This document shows, piece by piece, positions 40,865 to 48,939 of a DNA stretch of 64,000 nucleotides. The notes beneath the pieces are model-generated. The model worked only from the letters and a program-made list of their open reading frames with translations. It was not told the origin of the DNA and ran no database searches. Position 1 is the stretch's first letter. Every line of letters starts with the position of its first letter. Source of the DNA: Elusimicrobiota bacterium (GTDB lineage: Bacteria > Elusimicrobiota > Elusimicrobia > FEN-1173 > JAKLIF01); assembly GCA_022709755.1 (NCBI GenBank), contig JAKLIF010000001.1:473780-537779 (forward strand). Direction: 5' to 3'. The position numbers and the translations under genes were made by a program.

Positions 40865-40888
40865 TCCCATCAGGTCATCGCCCGCTTC

Positions 40889-40934
40889 GAACGTCCCCGG
40901 TCATTCCCTCTCCCTCCCGGGGACGTTCTTTTTT
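40889..40934 (+). terminator. Intrinsic terminator of the giant gene
   Basis: A perfect 12-bp stem, GAACGTCCCCGG (40889-40900) with CCGGGGACGTTC (40917-40928), a loop TCATTCCCTCTCCCTC and a run of six Ts. It begins 24 bases after the giant gene's stop. The T run touches the stop codon of the convergent potassium transporter gene. Confidence 0.92.
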
Positions 40935-42342
40935 ATCCGATGAAAAGTTCCTCGCGGGCATACCGATAAACGGGGATCTCCTCTTTCTCCCAGACGGAGG
41001 CGGAGAGTGTGGCCGGGCCCACTCTCCCGATAAACATCGTCACGATCAAGACCCACTTCCCCGGAGCGCTTAATCCGGAGGTGATCCCCATCGACAAACC
41101 GGTATTTCCCAGAGCGGAAATGATTTCGAACATGATCTGGATGAATGTCGCTTTCTCCGTCCACCCAAGCCAGACAAGATCGATCGCAAGGATCATAACG
41201 AACCACATAAATATCTCGATTGATTTATGGAGTATCTTCAATGGGATCTCCCGGTTAAACGATACGGCGCGGCCCGGTCCCTTCATCTGCATCCTCATAA
41301 ACACGAACAGGGAACCCAGGGTCGTTGTTTTAATTCCACCGCCAGTGCTCCCCGGCGACGCACCGATGAACATCAATGCCATCAAAACAAGCAACGAGGT
41401 GGTCCCCAAGGCGCCGATATCGACCGTATTGAAACCGTCCGTCGTCGAGGCGGAAATGGCCTGAAAAGATGCCGTTTGAACCCGGCGAAACAGTCCCCAC
41501 TCCATCGGCCAAGGCTCCGCCAAAAGAATAATCACCGTCCCGAGGGCGATGACAAACGCGCTGACACCAAAGACCATCTTCGTGTGCAAACATAATCGAC
41601 GCGGACGCACGTTCTTTACCCAATCGGATAGGAACCCACACAAGTCATTCATGACGAAAAAACCGATTCCCCCCGCCAGTGAAATGACATTGACGACCAG
41701 ATTCACCCCCACCGAGTCGCGGTAGCGCATGAGGTTGTCGGGGAACAGCGCAAATCCGGCCGTGCAAAAAGTGGAAACGGAATGAAAAAGACCCATATAA
41801 AGCGCCTTGGAAAATCCGTATTTTTCCCGCCACAGTAGACTCAAAAACAACATCCCCGCCAATTCGAAGAGGGCCGTGTAGAGGAACACCGAGAGGAAAA
41901 AACGCCCGATCTGATGATACCCCTCGCTGGCGAGCGATTCCTTGGCGACGATTCGCGTATGCAGCGGTATTTTCATGTTCAGGACCCGGAACATGGATAC
42001 GACGAAAACCATGTAACCGATTCCCCCGACCTGGAATATCGTCATCAGAACGATCTGCCCGAACACGGAGTAATAGCTCCCCACGTCCACGACGCTCAGG
42101 CCGCTGGTGCTGATACCAGATGTCGCCACAAACAAAGCATCCAGGAAGGGCTGCCACTGTCCCGTGGACGTTGAAAGGGGGCACGCCAATAACAGGGCCC
42201 CGCATATTGTCACAAAAGCATAACCCCCGACCAACAATTGGAGTGGGCTCAATAATCCGGAGACAGCATATCGACGCGTCAGGACCGAATCCGGGGACTT
42301 AAAAACGGATCGGAACCACTGCCGGGGTGTTCTTGTATCCAT
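40933..42342 (-). CDS. trkH: Potassium uptake channel subunit, TrkH/KtrB family
   Basis: A 469-residue inner-membrane K+ translocating subunit with four M1-P-M2 repeats. The four selectivity-filter segments are visible: ATSGISTSGLS, STFCTAGFAL, STTDGFNTVD and SALGNTGLSMG, each with the central Gly. No regulatory TrkA/KtrA gene lies next to it, so the partner must be elsewhere. The start is ATG 42342 with AAGGAG six bases before it. A c-di-AMP riboswitch and terminator lie directly upstream, which fits the known role of c-di-AMP in shutting off K+ import. Confidence 0.93.
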   Translation of the reverse strand: MDTRTPRQWFRSVFKSPDSVLTRRYAVSGLLSPLQLLVGGYAFVTICGALLLACPLSTSTGQWQPFLDALFVATSGISTSGLSVVDVGSYYSVFGQIVLMTIFQVGGIGYMVFVVSMFRVLNMKIPLHTRIVAKESLASEGYHQIGRFFLSVFLYTALFELAGMLFLSLLWREKYGFSKALYMGLFHSVSTFCTAGFALFPDNLMRYRDSVGVNLVVNVISLAGGIGFFVMNDLCGFLSDWVKNVRPRRLCLHTKMVFGVSAFVIALGTVIILLAEPWPMEWGLFRRVQTASFQAISASTTDGFNTVDIGALGTTSLLVLMALMFIGASPGSTGGGIKTTTLGSLFVFMRMQMKGPGRAVSFNREIPLKILHKSIEIFMWFVMILAIDLVWLGWTEKATFIQIMFEIISALGNTGLSMGITSGLSAPGKWVLIVTMFIGRVGPATLSASVWEKEEIPVYRYAREELFIG

Positions 42343-42413
42343 AAAAGACTCCTTTCCGCTGGGGCCAGAGTCTCTGTGTTTTCTGTGGATGAGTGGAAGA
42401 GGATGTTAGGGAT

Positions 42414-42448
42414 ATAATAAAAAAACCAAAGAAGGGCTCTTTGGTTTT
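42414..42448 (-). terminator. Riboswitch-controlled intrinsic terminator upstream of trkH
   Basis: On the minus strand AAACCAAAG and CTTTGGTTT pair around a 7-base loop (stem arms 42439-42447 and 42423-42431), followed by a T run. It sits between the riboswitch and the trkH start, so readthrough decides trkH expression. Confidence 0.9.
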
Positions 42449-42605
42449 CCCTGCAATGTGGCTTACGAGGTTAGCTGTCGGGCTCGGGCTTTGCTGGCCC
42501 TTATCCTTTCGGATACTCGCCCCACGAACTCTGTCGAGTTCGAACTTCCGGGTTCCCCGCCTCTTTCATTACGCCCATGACATCGAGCGCTATGAACTAG
42601 CTCAG
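42449..42605 (-). ncRNA. c-di-AMP riboswitch (ydaO-yuaA type)
   Basis: Read on the minus strand, the region holds the conserved ydaO-yuaA blocks in order: GGGGAACCC, then GGGGCGAG, AAGGGC, and the 3' core CCGAGCCCGACAGCTAACC continuing TCGTAAGC. These match my memory of the class closely. The family binds c-di-AMP and usually causes termination when ligand is bound. The perfect terminator just downstream and the K+ transporter gene after it are the classic arrangement. 5' boundary is approximate. Confidence 0.9.
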
Positions 42606-42614
42606 CGTCACCTG

Positions 42615-42623
42615 ATTATAGCA
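42615..42623 (-). promoter_or_regulatory. Extended -10 promoter element for the riboswitch-trkH transcript
   Basis: TGCTATAAT on the minus strand matches a TGn-TATAAT extended -10. No good -35 is visible: a run of eight Cs and GGAGGG occupy the spacer, which is unusual. Confidence 0.5.
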
Positions 42624-42644
42624 TTTCCCTCCGGGGGGGGGCGA

Positions 42645-44054
42645 TCAGTAATGATAACTGCTGCCGCCGATGAATTCCCTCATCAGCGAATTCTTGGGGA
42701 CGACGGAATCATCCCCCTCTCGGAAGGATTCAAGGAGGTCGTGGACCCGCTGGGCGCGCATATAAGCATCCAGCTTTTTCGGGTCGCTCTTGTATTTGTC
42801 GATGATCCCGTCGAACACGGGGAACATGAATTTTTTGTGGATGGGCAGTTCGTAGGGGAGTGCCCCGTTGAAGACGTAGTCCACGGTATGGATGAACGGT
42901 ACGATATAACGCATCTCGCTCCGGCGCACATAATGCCAGTGTCCGACGGTCCTCTCGGGATTATAGCTCCGGTGCCAACTGTCTCGGATCATCCGGCGAA
43001 GCATGCGGAGATCGGCCCAGCGGACGAACTCGCCTTTGGTGTCGCGGATCTGACACATGGCCTCGATATAAAACTTGAACTTCAGGTTCGAGGGAACGCT
43101 CAATGTCATCTCATCGAACAGTCCGTGCAGGCTGTCGATGAGCAGGATCTGGTTCTTCTCTAACCGGAATTCCTTCGTAAAATCCTCGCGAACACCGGTC
43201 TTGAAATTATAGATCGGCATATTCACCGTCTTCCCCTTGAGGAGGTCGGCCAGGTGTTCATTGATGAGCGGAAGGTCCAGCGCCTGAGGGGTCTCAAAAT
43301 CATAATCCCCGTATTCGTCTTTGGGATGGCACTCCAGATTCTTGAAGTAGTTGTCGAGGTTCATCAGGACGAAGCTCAGGTTCTTGTCCTTCAGTTTCTC
43401 GCTGATCTTCGTCGTGGTCGTTGTCTTTCCGGAGCTGGAGGGCCCCGCCACGATGATGAGCCTCAATTCCGGCGTCCGTTCGAGTATTTTGTCAGCCACT
43501 TTCTGGATCTCCAGATGATAGGCTTTCTCCGCCTCCTCGATCAGGCGGGGCCATGTCCCCTTCTGGATATGCTCATTGATCTTCTCGACCGACTCGCAGC
43601 CATGTTCGACATTCCACGTGAACACTTTCCAGAGGAGCTTATAGGGTATGTTATCCTCGACGATGATGTGGTCGTCTTTCTGTGACTTCTTCCTCTGCTC
43701 CTCGACCCGGTGGAGGATGAACGCCTTGGACGTCCGTGCATGACCGTTTTCGATCAGCACCTTTTCGATGATGTCCTGTATTTCCTGAACGGAGGGGGTG
43801 GCCTTATAGGGGTAAAGTTGGTTGATCATCACCAGAACCTGGTCGGCCAGGGATTCAGCCAACGCGCGATCCTTTCCGCCGACGGCCGTGGCGGCATTGA
43901 AAATGGAGTTGGCGATCTTCGCCTTATCGAACGAGATCAGCCTCCCATCCCGCTTGATCACGTGCGATATCTTGCTGGGCGCGGAAACATTGAAGAGGTT
44001 CAACTGGTTCTCCGCCTTGGGATCAGGTGGAGGAGTAGTCTCTTGATCGGTCAT
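42645..44054 (-). CDS. ATP-cone domain fused to a uridine kinase/phosphoribulokinase-like P-loop kinase
   Basis: A 469-residue cytoplasmic protein. Residues ~29-118 form an ATP-cone (HVIKRDGRLISFDKAKIANS, followed by the TPSVQEIQDIIEKVLIENGH part), a nucleotide-sensing domain best known from ribonucleotide reductase and NrdR. Residues ~195-440 form a kinase of the uridine kinase/PRK group with P-loop GPSSSGKT (204-211), LMNLDNYFKN, DFETPQALDLPLI and LLIDSLHGLFDEM. The phospho-acceptor is probably a nucleoside or sugar phosphate but is not proven. It is the last gene of the long minus-strand set, 24 bases after asd, with AAGGAG about 14 bases before the ATG. Confidence 0.85.
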   Translation of the reverse strand: MTDQETTPPPDPKAENQLNLFNVSAPSKISHVIKRDGRLISFDKAKIANSIFNAATAVGGKDRALAESLADQVLVMINQLYPYKATPSVQEIQDIIEKVLIENGHARTSKAFILHRVEEQRKKSQKDDHIIVEDNIPYKLLWKVFTWNVEHGCESVEKINEHIQKGTWPRLIEEAEKAYHLEIQKVADKILERTPELRLIIVAGPSSSGKTTTTTKISEKLKDKNLSFVLMNLDNYFKNLECHPKDEYGDYDFETPQALDLPLINEHLADLLKGKTVNMPIYNFKTGVREDFTKEFRLEKNQILLIDSLHGLFDEMTLSVPSNLKFKFYIEAMCQIRDTKGEFVRWADLRMLRRMIRDSWHRSYNPERTVGHWHYVRRSEMRYIVPFIHTVDYVFNGALPYELPIHKKFMFPVFDGIIDKYKSDPKKLDAYMRAQRVHDLLESFREGDDSVVPKNSLMREFIGGSSYHY

Positions 44055-44078
44055 ATGGGATTTTCTTTCTCCTTGAAT

Positions 44079-45113
44079 CTATTTTGTCGATTTCAACCAA
44101 TCCTTCTCGATGAGCATTTCCGCGATCTGGACCGCATTCAAGGCGGCGCCTTTCCATAGATTGTCTCCCACCACCCAGAATAACAGCGCCTTGGAGGAGA
44201 ATAGATCCGCCCGGACCCGGCCGACGAACGTGGCCTCTTTGCCGGCCGACATCAACGGGGTGGGACAGTGCGCGATCCCGTCTTGAGGATCCGCCTCCAC
44301 CACGCACACGCCGGGGGCTCTCCTTAACACCTCCATGGCGGCCTGGGGAGTGACATCTTTCTCGGTCTCGATATAGACGGACTCTCCATGCCCCACCAGG
44401 GTCGGGACCCGAACCGTTGTCACCGATACCGCGATGCGGTCATCCCCTAAAATCTTGTGAGTCTCCTTGACGACCTTCAATTCCTCATTGCTGACGCCCT
44501 GATCGTCTATTTTCCAATTATTCGCCAGCACGTTGAATGCGATCTGATCCGGAAAAGACCCGAAATCGATGACTTTTTCTCCCTTCAAGAATGACGCGGC
44601 CTGGGAACGAAGGTCGTCCATCGCCTTCCCCCCCGCGCCGGAAACGGCCTGATAGGTGGAAACGACGACCCGTTTCACGCGGAAAGCCCGATGGAGGGGC
44701 CCGAGAGGCATCAGCAGAACGGCAGTCGTACAGTTCGGATTGGCGATGATTCCCTGATGATTTTTCAGGGCGTCCCCGTTGACTTCGGGGATGACGAGGG
44801 GAACGCGGGGATCCATCCGATAATCGGCTCCGTTATCGATCACGACGGCGCCGCGAGAGACCGCCTCTTTTCCGAACGTGACGGCGGCGCCTTTTTCGCC
44901 TTCGGTGCCGGCGAACAATGCGATGTCGATCCCGTCGAACGCCTGAGCCGTCGTCTCCACGACGTCATAGGAACGCCCATCGACGACTATCGTCCGCGGT
45001 CTCCGGGCCATGACCTTCAATGTGCCGCACGGAAATTTTCGGTTGTGCAGAACCCTCAGCATCTCGACACCCACAGCCCCTACACCGACGACCGCCACGT
45101 TGTATTTTTTCAC
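44079..45113 (-). CDS. asd: Aspartate-semialdehyde dehydrogenase
   Basis: Reduces aspartyl phosphate to aspartate semialdehyde on the route to lysine/diaminopimelate, threonine and methionine. The 344 residues show the NAD(P)-binding start VAVVGVGAVGVEMLRVL, the catalytic Cys128 in NPNCTT, VSTYQAVSGAGGKAMDDL and RVPTLVGHGESVYIET. Start is GTG 45113 with AAGGAG nine bases upstream. It lies 40 bases after the TPR gene and 24 before the kinase gene, so probably cotranscribed, though it has no obvious link to the radical SAM genes upstream. Confidence 0.95.
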   Translation of the reverse strand: MKKYNVAVVGVGAVGVEMLRVLHNRKFPCGTLKVMARRPRTIVVDGRSYDVVETTAQAFDGIDIALFAGTEGEKGAAVTFGKEAVSRGAVVIDNGADYRMDPRVPLVIPEVNGDALKNHQGIIANPNCTTAVLLMPLGPLHRAFRVKRVVVSTYQAVSGAGGKAMDDLRSQAASFLKGEKVIDFGSFPDQIAFNVLANNWKIDDQGVSNEELKVVKETHKILGDDRIAVSVTTVRVPTLVGHGESVYIETEKDVTPQAAMEVLRRAPGVCVVEADPQDGIAHCPTPLMSAGKEATFVGRVRADLFSSKALLFWVVGDNLWKGAALNAVQIAEMLIEKDWLKSTK

Positions 45114-45153
45114 AGTTTCCGACTCCTTGTCCTGATCGAGGTTTTGAACCGTC

Positions 45154-48100
45154 TCAGTTTATCAAATATTTCTTCGCTTCTTCCTGTTTTCCCATATCCT
45201 TATAGAGTTGGCCGATTCGTTGTTTGATCTCGCTGACAATCCCGGATTGATCCTTGAAGACTTCCATGGATTTCAACAGCATCGGAATCGCCTCTTCGGG
45301 TTTCCCGGCGCGTTGCTTCAATTCCGCCAAACCCCGCTGAACATTATAAAGCTGCCAGGGGTCTTGCGTCAGTCCGGCAGCCGCGTTGTAATGGGCGGAG
45401 GCCCCATCGATGTCGTTCATATCCTGGGAGATTTGCGCCATCCGGACCGTAATCTCGTATAGGATCCCCTGACTGTCTTCATAAGACTTCCGAAGATCCT
45501 TCAACTTCTGAAGTGCTTCCGCCTGCTTCCCTTTCCGCCGAAGCAACTCCAAAAGGTCCACCTGGGCGCCGTATTTTTGCCATTTATTATTCGCCCGCGC
45601 CAACGACTCTTTGAAATAGGTCTCGGCTTCCCCGTATTTGTTCGTGTCCCGAGCCAGCGCTCCGGCCCAAGAATAGACCTCGCAAAGCATATCCGGATTC
45701 TTCTTGTGTTCCTGGAGGACAGACCGCCATAACTCCTCCAATTTCGCCGGTTCGTTCATCTGCATGAAGACTTGTGAGATCTCTCGCTGGGCATAAAAAC
45801 GCTGCCCGCCTTCCTGGGCGACCTTTAACGCCGCTTGATAATAGGGGAGGGCCTTGGCGGGTTGCCCGGTATTTCTGAGGACATCACCCAAGACGATGTT
45901 CACATCGAACGCAAAAACATCCTCCGAGGCATAGTCCTTATGAAGAGACTCCGCCTGCTCCAGGGCATCGGGGGCCTTTCCCATTTGCATCAGGACATCG
46001 ATCTGGCGACGACGGGCATCCAATATCTGCCCCCTATCCGTAGACAGTGCGCTCGATTTCTTCAAGTGGTCCAGTGCCTCGGCCCAACGGGACATTCCCT
46101 GATAGACTCTGGCTATCCGACGATGCAAATCCGACTGATAGGGACCGTTATTGCTCTTGGCGATCAGTTCCATGTATTTCCCGATGGCTTGTTCTGTTTT
46201 CCCGCTGCGCTCAAACAACTCGGCCAATCCCCGGTCTATCGACTCCTTTTCCCCGTCATTGAGAGCGAGCGCCGATGCCGCCGCGTAGTGGGCTGAGACC
46301 TTCTCGTAACGAGACTGATCAAGGCAAAGCTGTGCTATTTTCAGATGGAGGTCGAAAGAAATGTCGCGATTTTTTGAAAACCGCGCCAGCAATTTCTCAA
46401 ACAAGAGAAGAGCTTGATCTTGATTTCCATTTTGCCTCAGGAATTCAGCCTCTCCACAAAACCCTTGATAATGCTGCTGGGGGTCCTGCGCATACCGATG
46501 GGATTCTTGAAAATAACGGTTCACTTCTTCAGGGTCCCGAGAGAGACGTCCCAGCTGAATATAGATCGCGTGCATGATATGCGGGTATTTTTTGTATGCC
46601 TCCACCGCCTGCTTAAAGCCACTCAGGGCGGTCTTCCCGTCCCCCATCTCCAAGCGGGAACGCAAGGCATTGAATTGGCCCCACGGGTCATTGGCAGAAC
46701 CGAATATCTTCTCGGCCTGACCATAAAGAGCCGACGCCTCTTTCTGGCGACCGATTTCCCGATAATAATTCCCCAACGTGGTCGATAAATGGGCCGATAT
46801 CAAAGGACTTGACTTATAATGCGCCAACAATTTTTGTCCTGAATCCAAGACATCTTGTCTTTTTCCGCCCCTCCATTTTACTTCCAACTGAGAGCGCTGC
46901 GCATTGAATTTCATCCATGGGTCTCGTGTCATCGATTCCGCTTTTTCAAAAAGGCGCAACACCTTCTCATTATCTCCCTTGCCGCTGTCTATGAGAATCT
47001 GCGCCAACGCCTGGTAAGACTCCGCGACATAGTCCGGGAAATCCCTGTAAACCTCGATGGCCTCCTTGTATTCCTTTTCCGCCTCGCTGATTCTGTTTTG
47101 ATTCCGATAGAGGTCGGCCAGCCCCCGGAGCGCATTGAAGGTCCGGCCCGGATCACATTTTATCGCCATGGCTTTTTTGTAGTGTTTCTCCGCCTTCTCG
47201 GGCTGATCTTCTCCGCGACACATATTGGCGATGTTGACGTGGATATCGCACAGGATCCCCGGATTGGCGTCGAACTTAGAGAGGAGTTTCTCGTATTTCT
47301 TCAACGCGGCGGTTCTGTCTCCCGACGCCACCAATAAATCGATTTCGCCGCGATACGCGTTATACCGGGTCCACGGATCCTCGGCGAACTTCGCGGCCAT
47401 CCGAAAATGTTTCTGCGCTTCCGCCGCATTCTCGTGCGACTGCCAATAACCCCCGAGGTCGGAATGGATTGAAGCGACGATCTGCCGGTTGTTCTGATAG
47501 ACTGAAATAAGCCCTTCGTAATTCTTCAGCGCTTGGGGATTCCCTTTTTGCGTGTTGATATGAAAAACAGACCGTTGGGCGTCAAACCGGCGCCACTCTT
47601 CGGGCTCGTTGGGGATCCCCTTGGAATAATGGGCCAGCGCTTCCTGGGAGCGCCCCTGGTCTCGATACATGTGCCCCATATCGATATAAATCTTCGCTTG
47701 GATCTGGGGGTCTCGGCCATACTGCTTCAATTTCGATCCGTAATACCGGAGGGCCTCATCCACCTGACCCTGACTGCGATAAACATCCACAATCTTCTGA
47801 TCGATATTGAGCTGATCCCACTCGCTTTGAGCGTATCTCAAGGCCTGGGCATAGGCCTCCTTCGCTTGATCATACCGATTCAGCCGCTGCTGCAGCTCTC
47901 CCTGAAACATCTGCATTTGATACAGAGAGCCGTCGGATTGAACCTTCTTCTGGAGGTCCGCCGACAGTGCCAATGCCTTGTCGGACTGTCCGAGATCCAT
48001 GTAAGCCCGCGCTAAATTAATGGACCAATTCACCATCTGACTCTCATTGTGAGGAAACCGACGCGATAGAATCTCCAGATAAACGACCGCTTTTTTCGTA

Positions 48101-48936
48101 TCCTGCTTCTCATTCGCCTTCTGGAGTTTCCGCTCCAATCGACGGTTGGTCATATGGATCGGGTTCTGAACATACCGGACGGTCTGGAACGTTAGGAATG
48201 CCACCAGCAGAAAAAGGGCCAGTTGAACCGATTTGTGTTGTCCGATGAAACCCATGACCTTCCTGCCGGTCAACGCCATCGGCGAATAGAGGCTCCCCCC
48301 TCCCCGCTCCACATAGAGTCGTTGATCCTTGGTGAGACCCCGAACAGACCAAAAACGAGCCCCTTGGACCAGGGCCCCGTCCAACTGAACATTCTTTAGG
48401 TGCGCCCCTTGAAGATTGGCGGCACGCAGATCCATTCCACCCAGCTGGCAGTCCTTGAAATAACATCCTGATAAATTGGCTCCCCTCCCGGTCCCTTGGG
48501 TGAAATTACACTGATGGAACGTCCCCCCCATCATATTGACGCCCGTTAAATCCGCGGAAGACCAATCCGATCCCTCGGATTTTATGAATTCCATCTCGTT
48601 CCCTTGCAACTTGGCTCCCTTCAACGAGCAATCTTCCAGAGAGACTCCCTCGAATTTGGCACCGGCCAGGGAGGCCCCGTCCAAGCGGGTGTTCTTGAAG
48701 AGGGAATTCTTGAAGCTGGACCGATAAAGAACGGCGCCGGAGAAATCGGCTCCTTGAAGTTGTGCCGAATTGAAACTCACATCGATCAGTGTGGCGTTTT
48801 GGAAATTTGATTTGGTGAGATTGCAGTTGGAGAAATTGGCCTTGGAGAGGTCTTTCCCCGAAAAATCCTGTTCGACCAGTTCTTGTCTGCGATATTGAGC
48901 CCACGGACTCGGCGGAATCTTCACGTTGCTGTCCAT
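45154..48936 (-). CDS. Pentapeptide-repeat / transmembrane / TPR scaffold protein
   Basis: A 1260-residue protein. Residues ~20-205 are pentapeptide repeats (A(D/N)LxG pattern, e.g. ADFSGAVLYRSSFKN and AANLQGAHLKNVQLDGA), which fold as a quadrilateral beta-helix. One hydrophobic helix follows at ~236-256 (QLALFLLVAFLTFQTV). Residues ~275-1255 are about 25 TPR-like units (for example LANNYxxIGRQKEASALYGQA-type helices and GNQDQALLLFEKLLARF). It is probably a membrane-tethered scaffold with the two repeat regions on opposite sides of the membrane. No enzymatic motif. ATG 48936 has GGAGG ten bases upstream and starts 3 bases after the previous stop, so it belongs with the glycosyltransferase-like genes. 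Confidence 0.85.
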   Translation of the reverse strand: MDSNVKIPPSPWAQYRRQELVEQDFSGKDLSKANFSNCNLTKSNFQNATLIDVSFNSAQLQGADFSGAVLYRSSFKNSLFKNTRLDGASLAGAKFEGVSLEDCSLKGAKLQGNEMEFIKSEGSDWSSADLTGVNMMGGTFHQCNFTQGTGRGANLSGCYFKDCQLGGMDLRAANLQGAHLKNVQLDGALVQGARFWSVRGLTKDQRLYVERGGGSLYSPMALTGRKVMGFIGQHKSVQLALFLLVAFLTFQTVRYVQNPIHMTNRRLERKLQKANEKQDTKKAVVYLEILSRRFPHNESQMVNWSINLARAYMDLGQSDKALALSADLQKKVQSDGSLYQMQMFQGELQQRLNRYDQAKEAYAQALRYAQSEWDQLNIDQKIVDVYRSQGQVDEALRYYGSKLKQYGRDPQIQAKIYIDMGHMYRDQGRSQEALAHYSKGIPNEPEEWRRFDAQRSVFHINTQKGNPQALKNYEGLISVYQNNRQIVASIHSDLGGYWQSHENAAEAQKHFRMAAKFAEDPWTRYNAYRGEIDLLVASGDRTAALKKYEKLLSKFDANPGILCDIHVNIANMCRGEDQPEKAEKHYKKAMAIKCDPGRTFNALRGLADLYRNQNRISEAEKEYKEAIEVYRDFPDYVAESYQALAQILIDSGKGDNEKVLRLFEKAESMTRDPWMKFNAQRSQLEVKWRGGKRQDVLDSGQKLLAHYKSSPLISAHLSTTLGNYYREIGRQKEASALYGQAEKIFGSANDPWGQFNALRSRLEMGDGKTALSGFKQAVEAYKKYPHIMHAIYIQLGRLSRDPEEVNRYFQESHRYAQDPQQHYQGFCGEAEFLRQNGNQDQALLLFEKLLARFSKNRDISFDLHLKIAQLCLDQSRYEKVSAHYAAASALALNDGEKESIDRGLAELFERSGKTEQAIGKYMELIAKSNNGPYQSDLHRRIARVYQGMSRWAEALDHLKKSSALSTDRGQILDARRRQIDVLMQMGKAPDALEQAESLHKDYASEDVFAFDVNIVLGDVLRNTGQPAKALPYYQAALKVAQEGGQRFYAQREISQVFMQMNEPAKLEELWRSVLQEHKKNPDMLCEVYSWAGALARDTNKYGEAETYFKESLARANNKWQKYGAQVDLLELLRRKGKQAEALQKLKDLRKSYEDSQGILYEITVRMAQISQDMNDIDGASAHYNAAAGLTQDPWQLYNVQRGLAELKQRAGKPEEAIPMLLKSMEVFKDQSGIVSEIKQRIGQLYKDMGKQEEAKKYLIN

Positions 48937-48939
48937 AAA

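Noticed and set aside
39797..40864. A separate gene starting after the in-frame hairpin
   Set aside because: The reading frame runs straight through the hairpin and there is no start codon with a ribosome binding site just after it. A terminator-like role remains possible and is reported as a finding.
42421..42605. A short gene or tRNA in the gap upstream of trkH
   Set aside because: The conserved bases read as a ydaO-yuaA riboswitch on the minus strand. There is no tRNA acceptor/CCA structure and no frame with a start signal.
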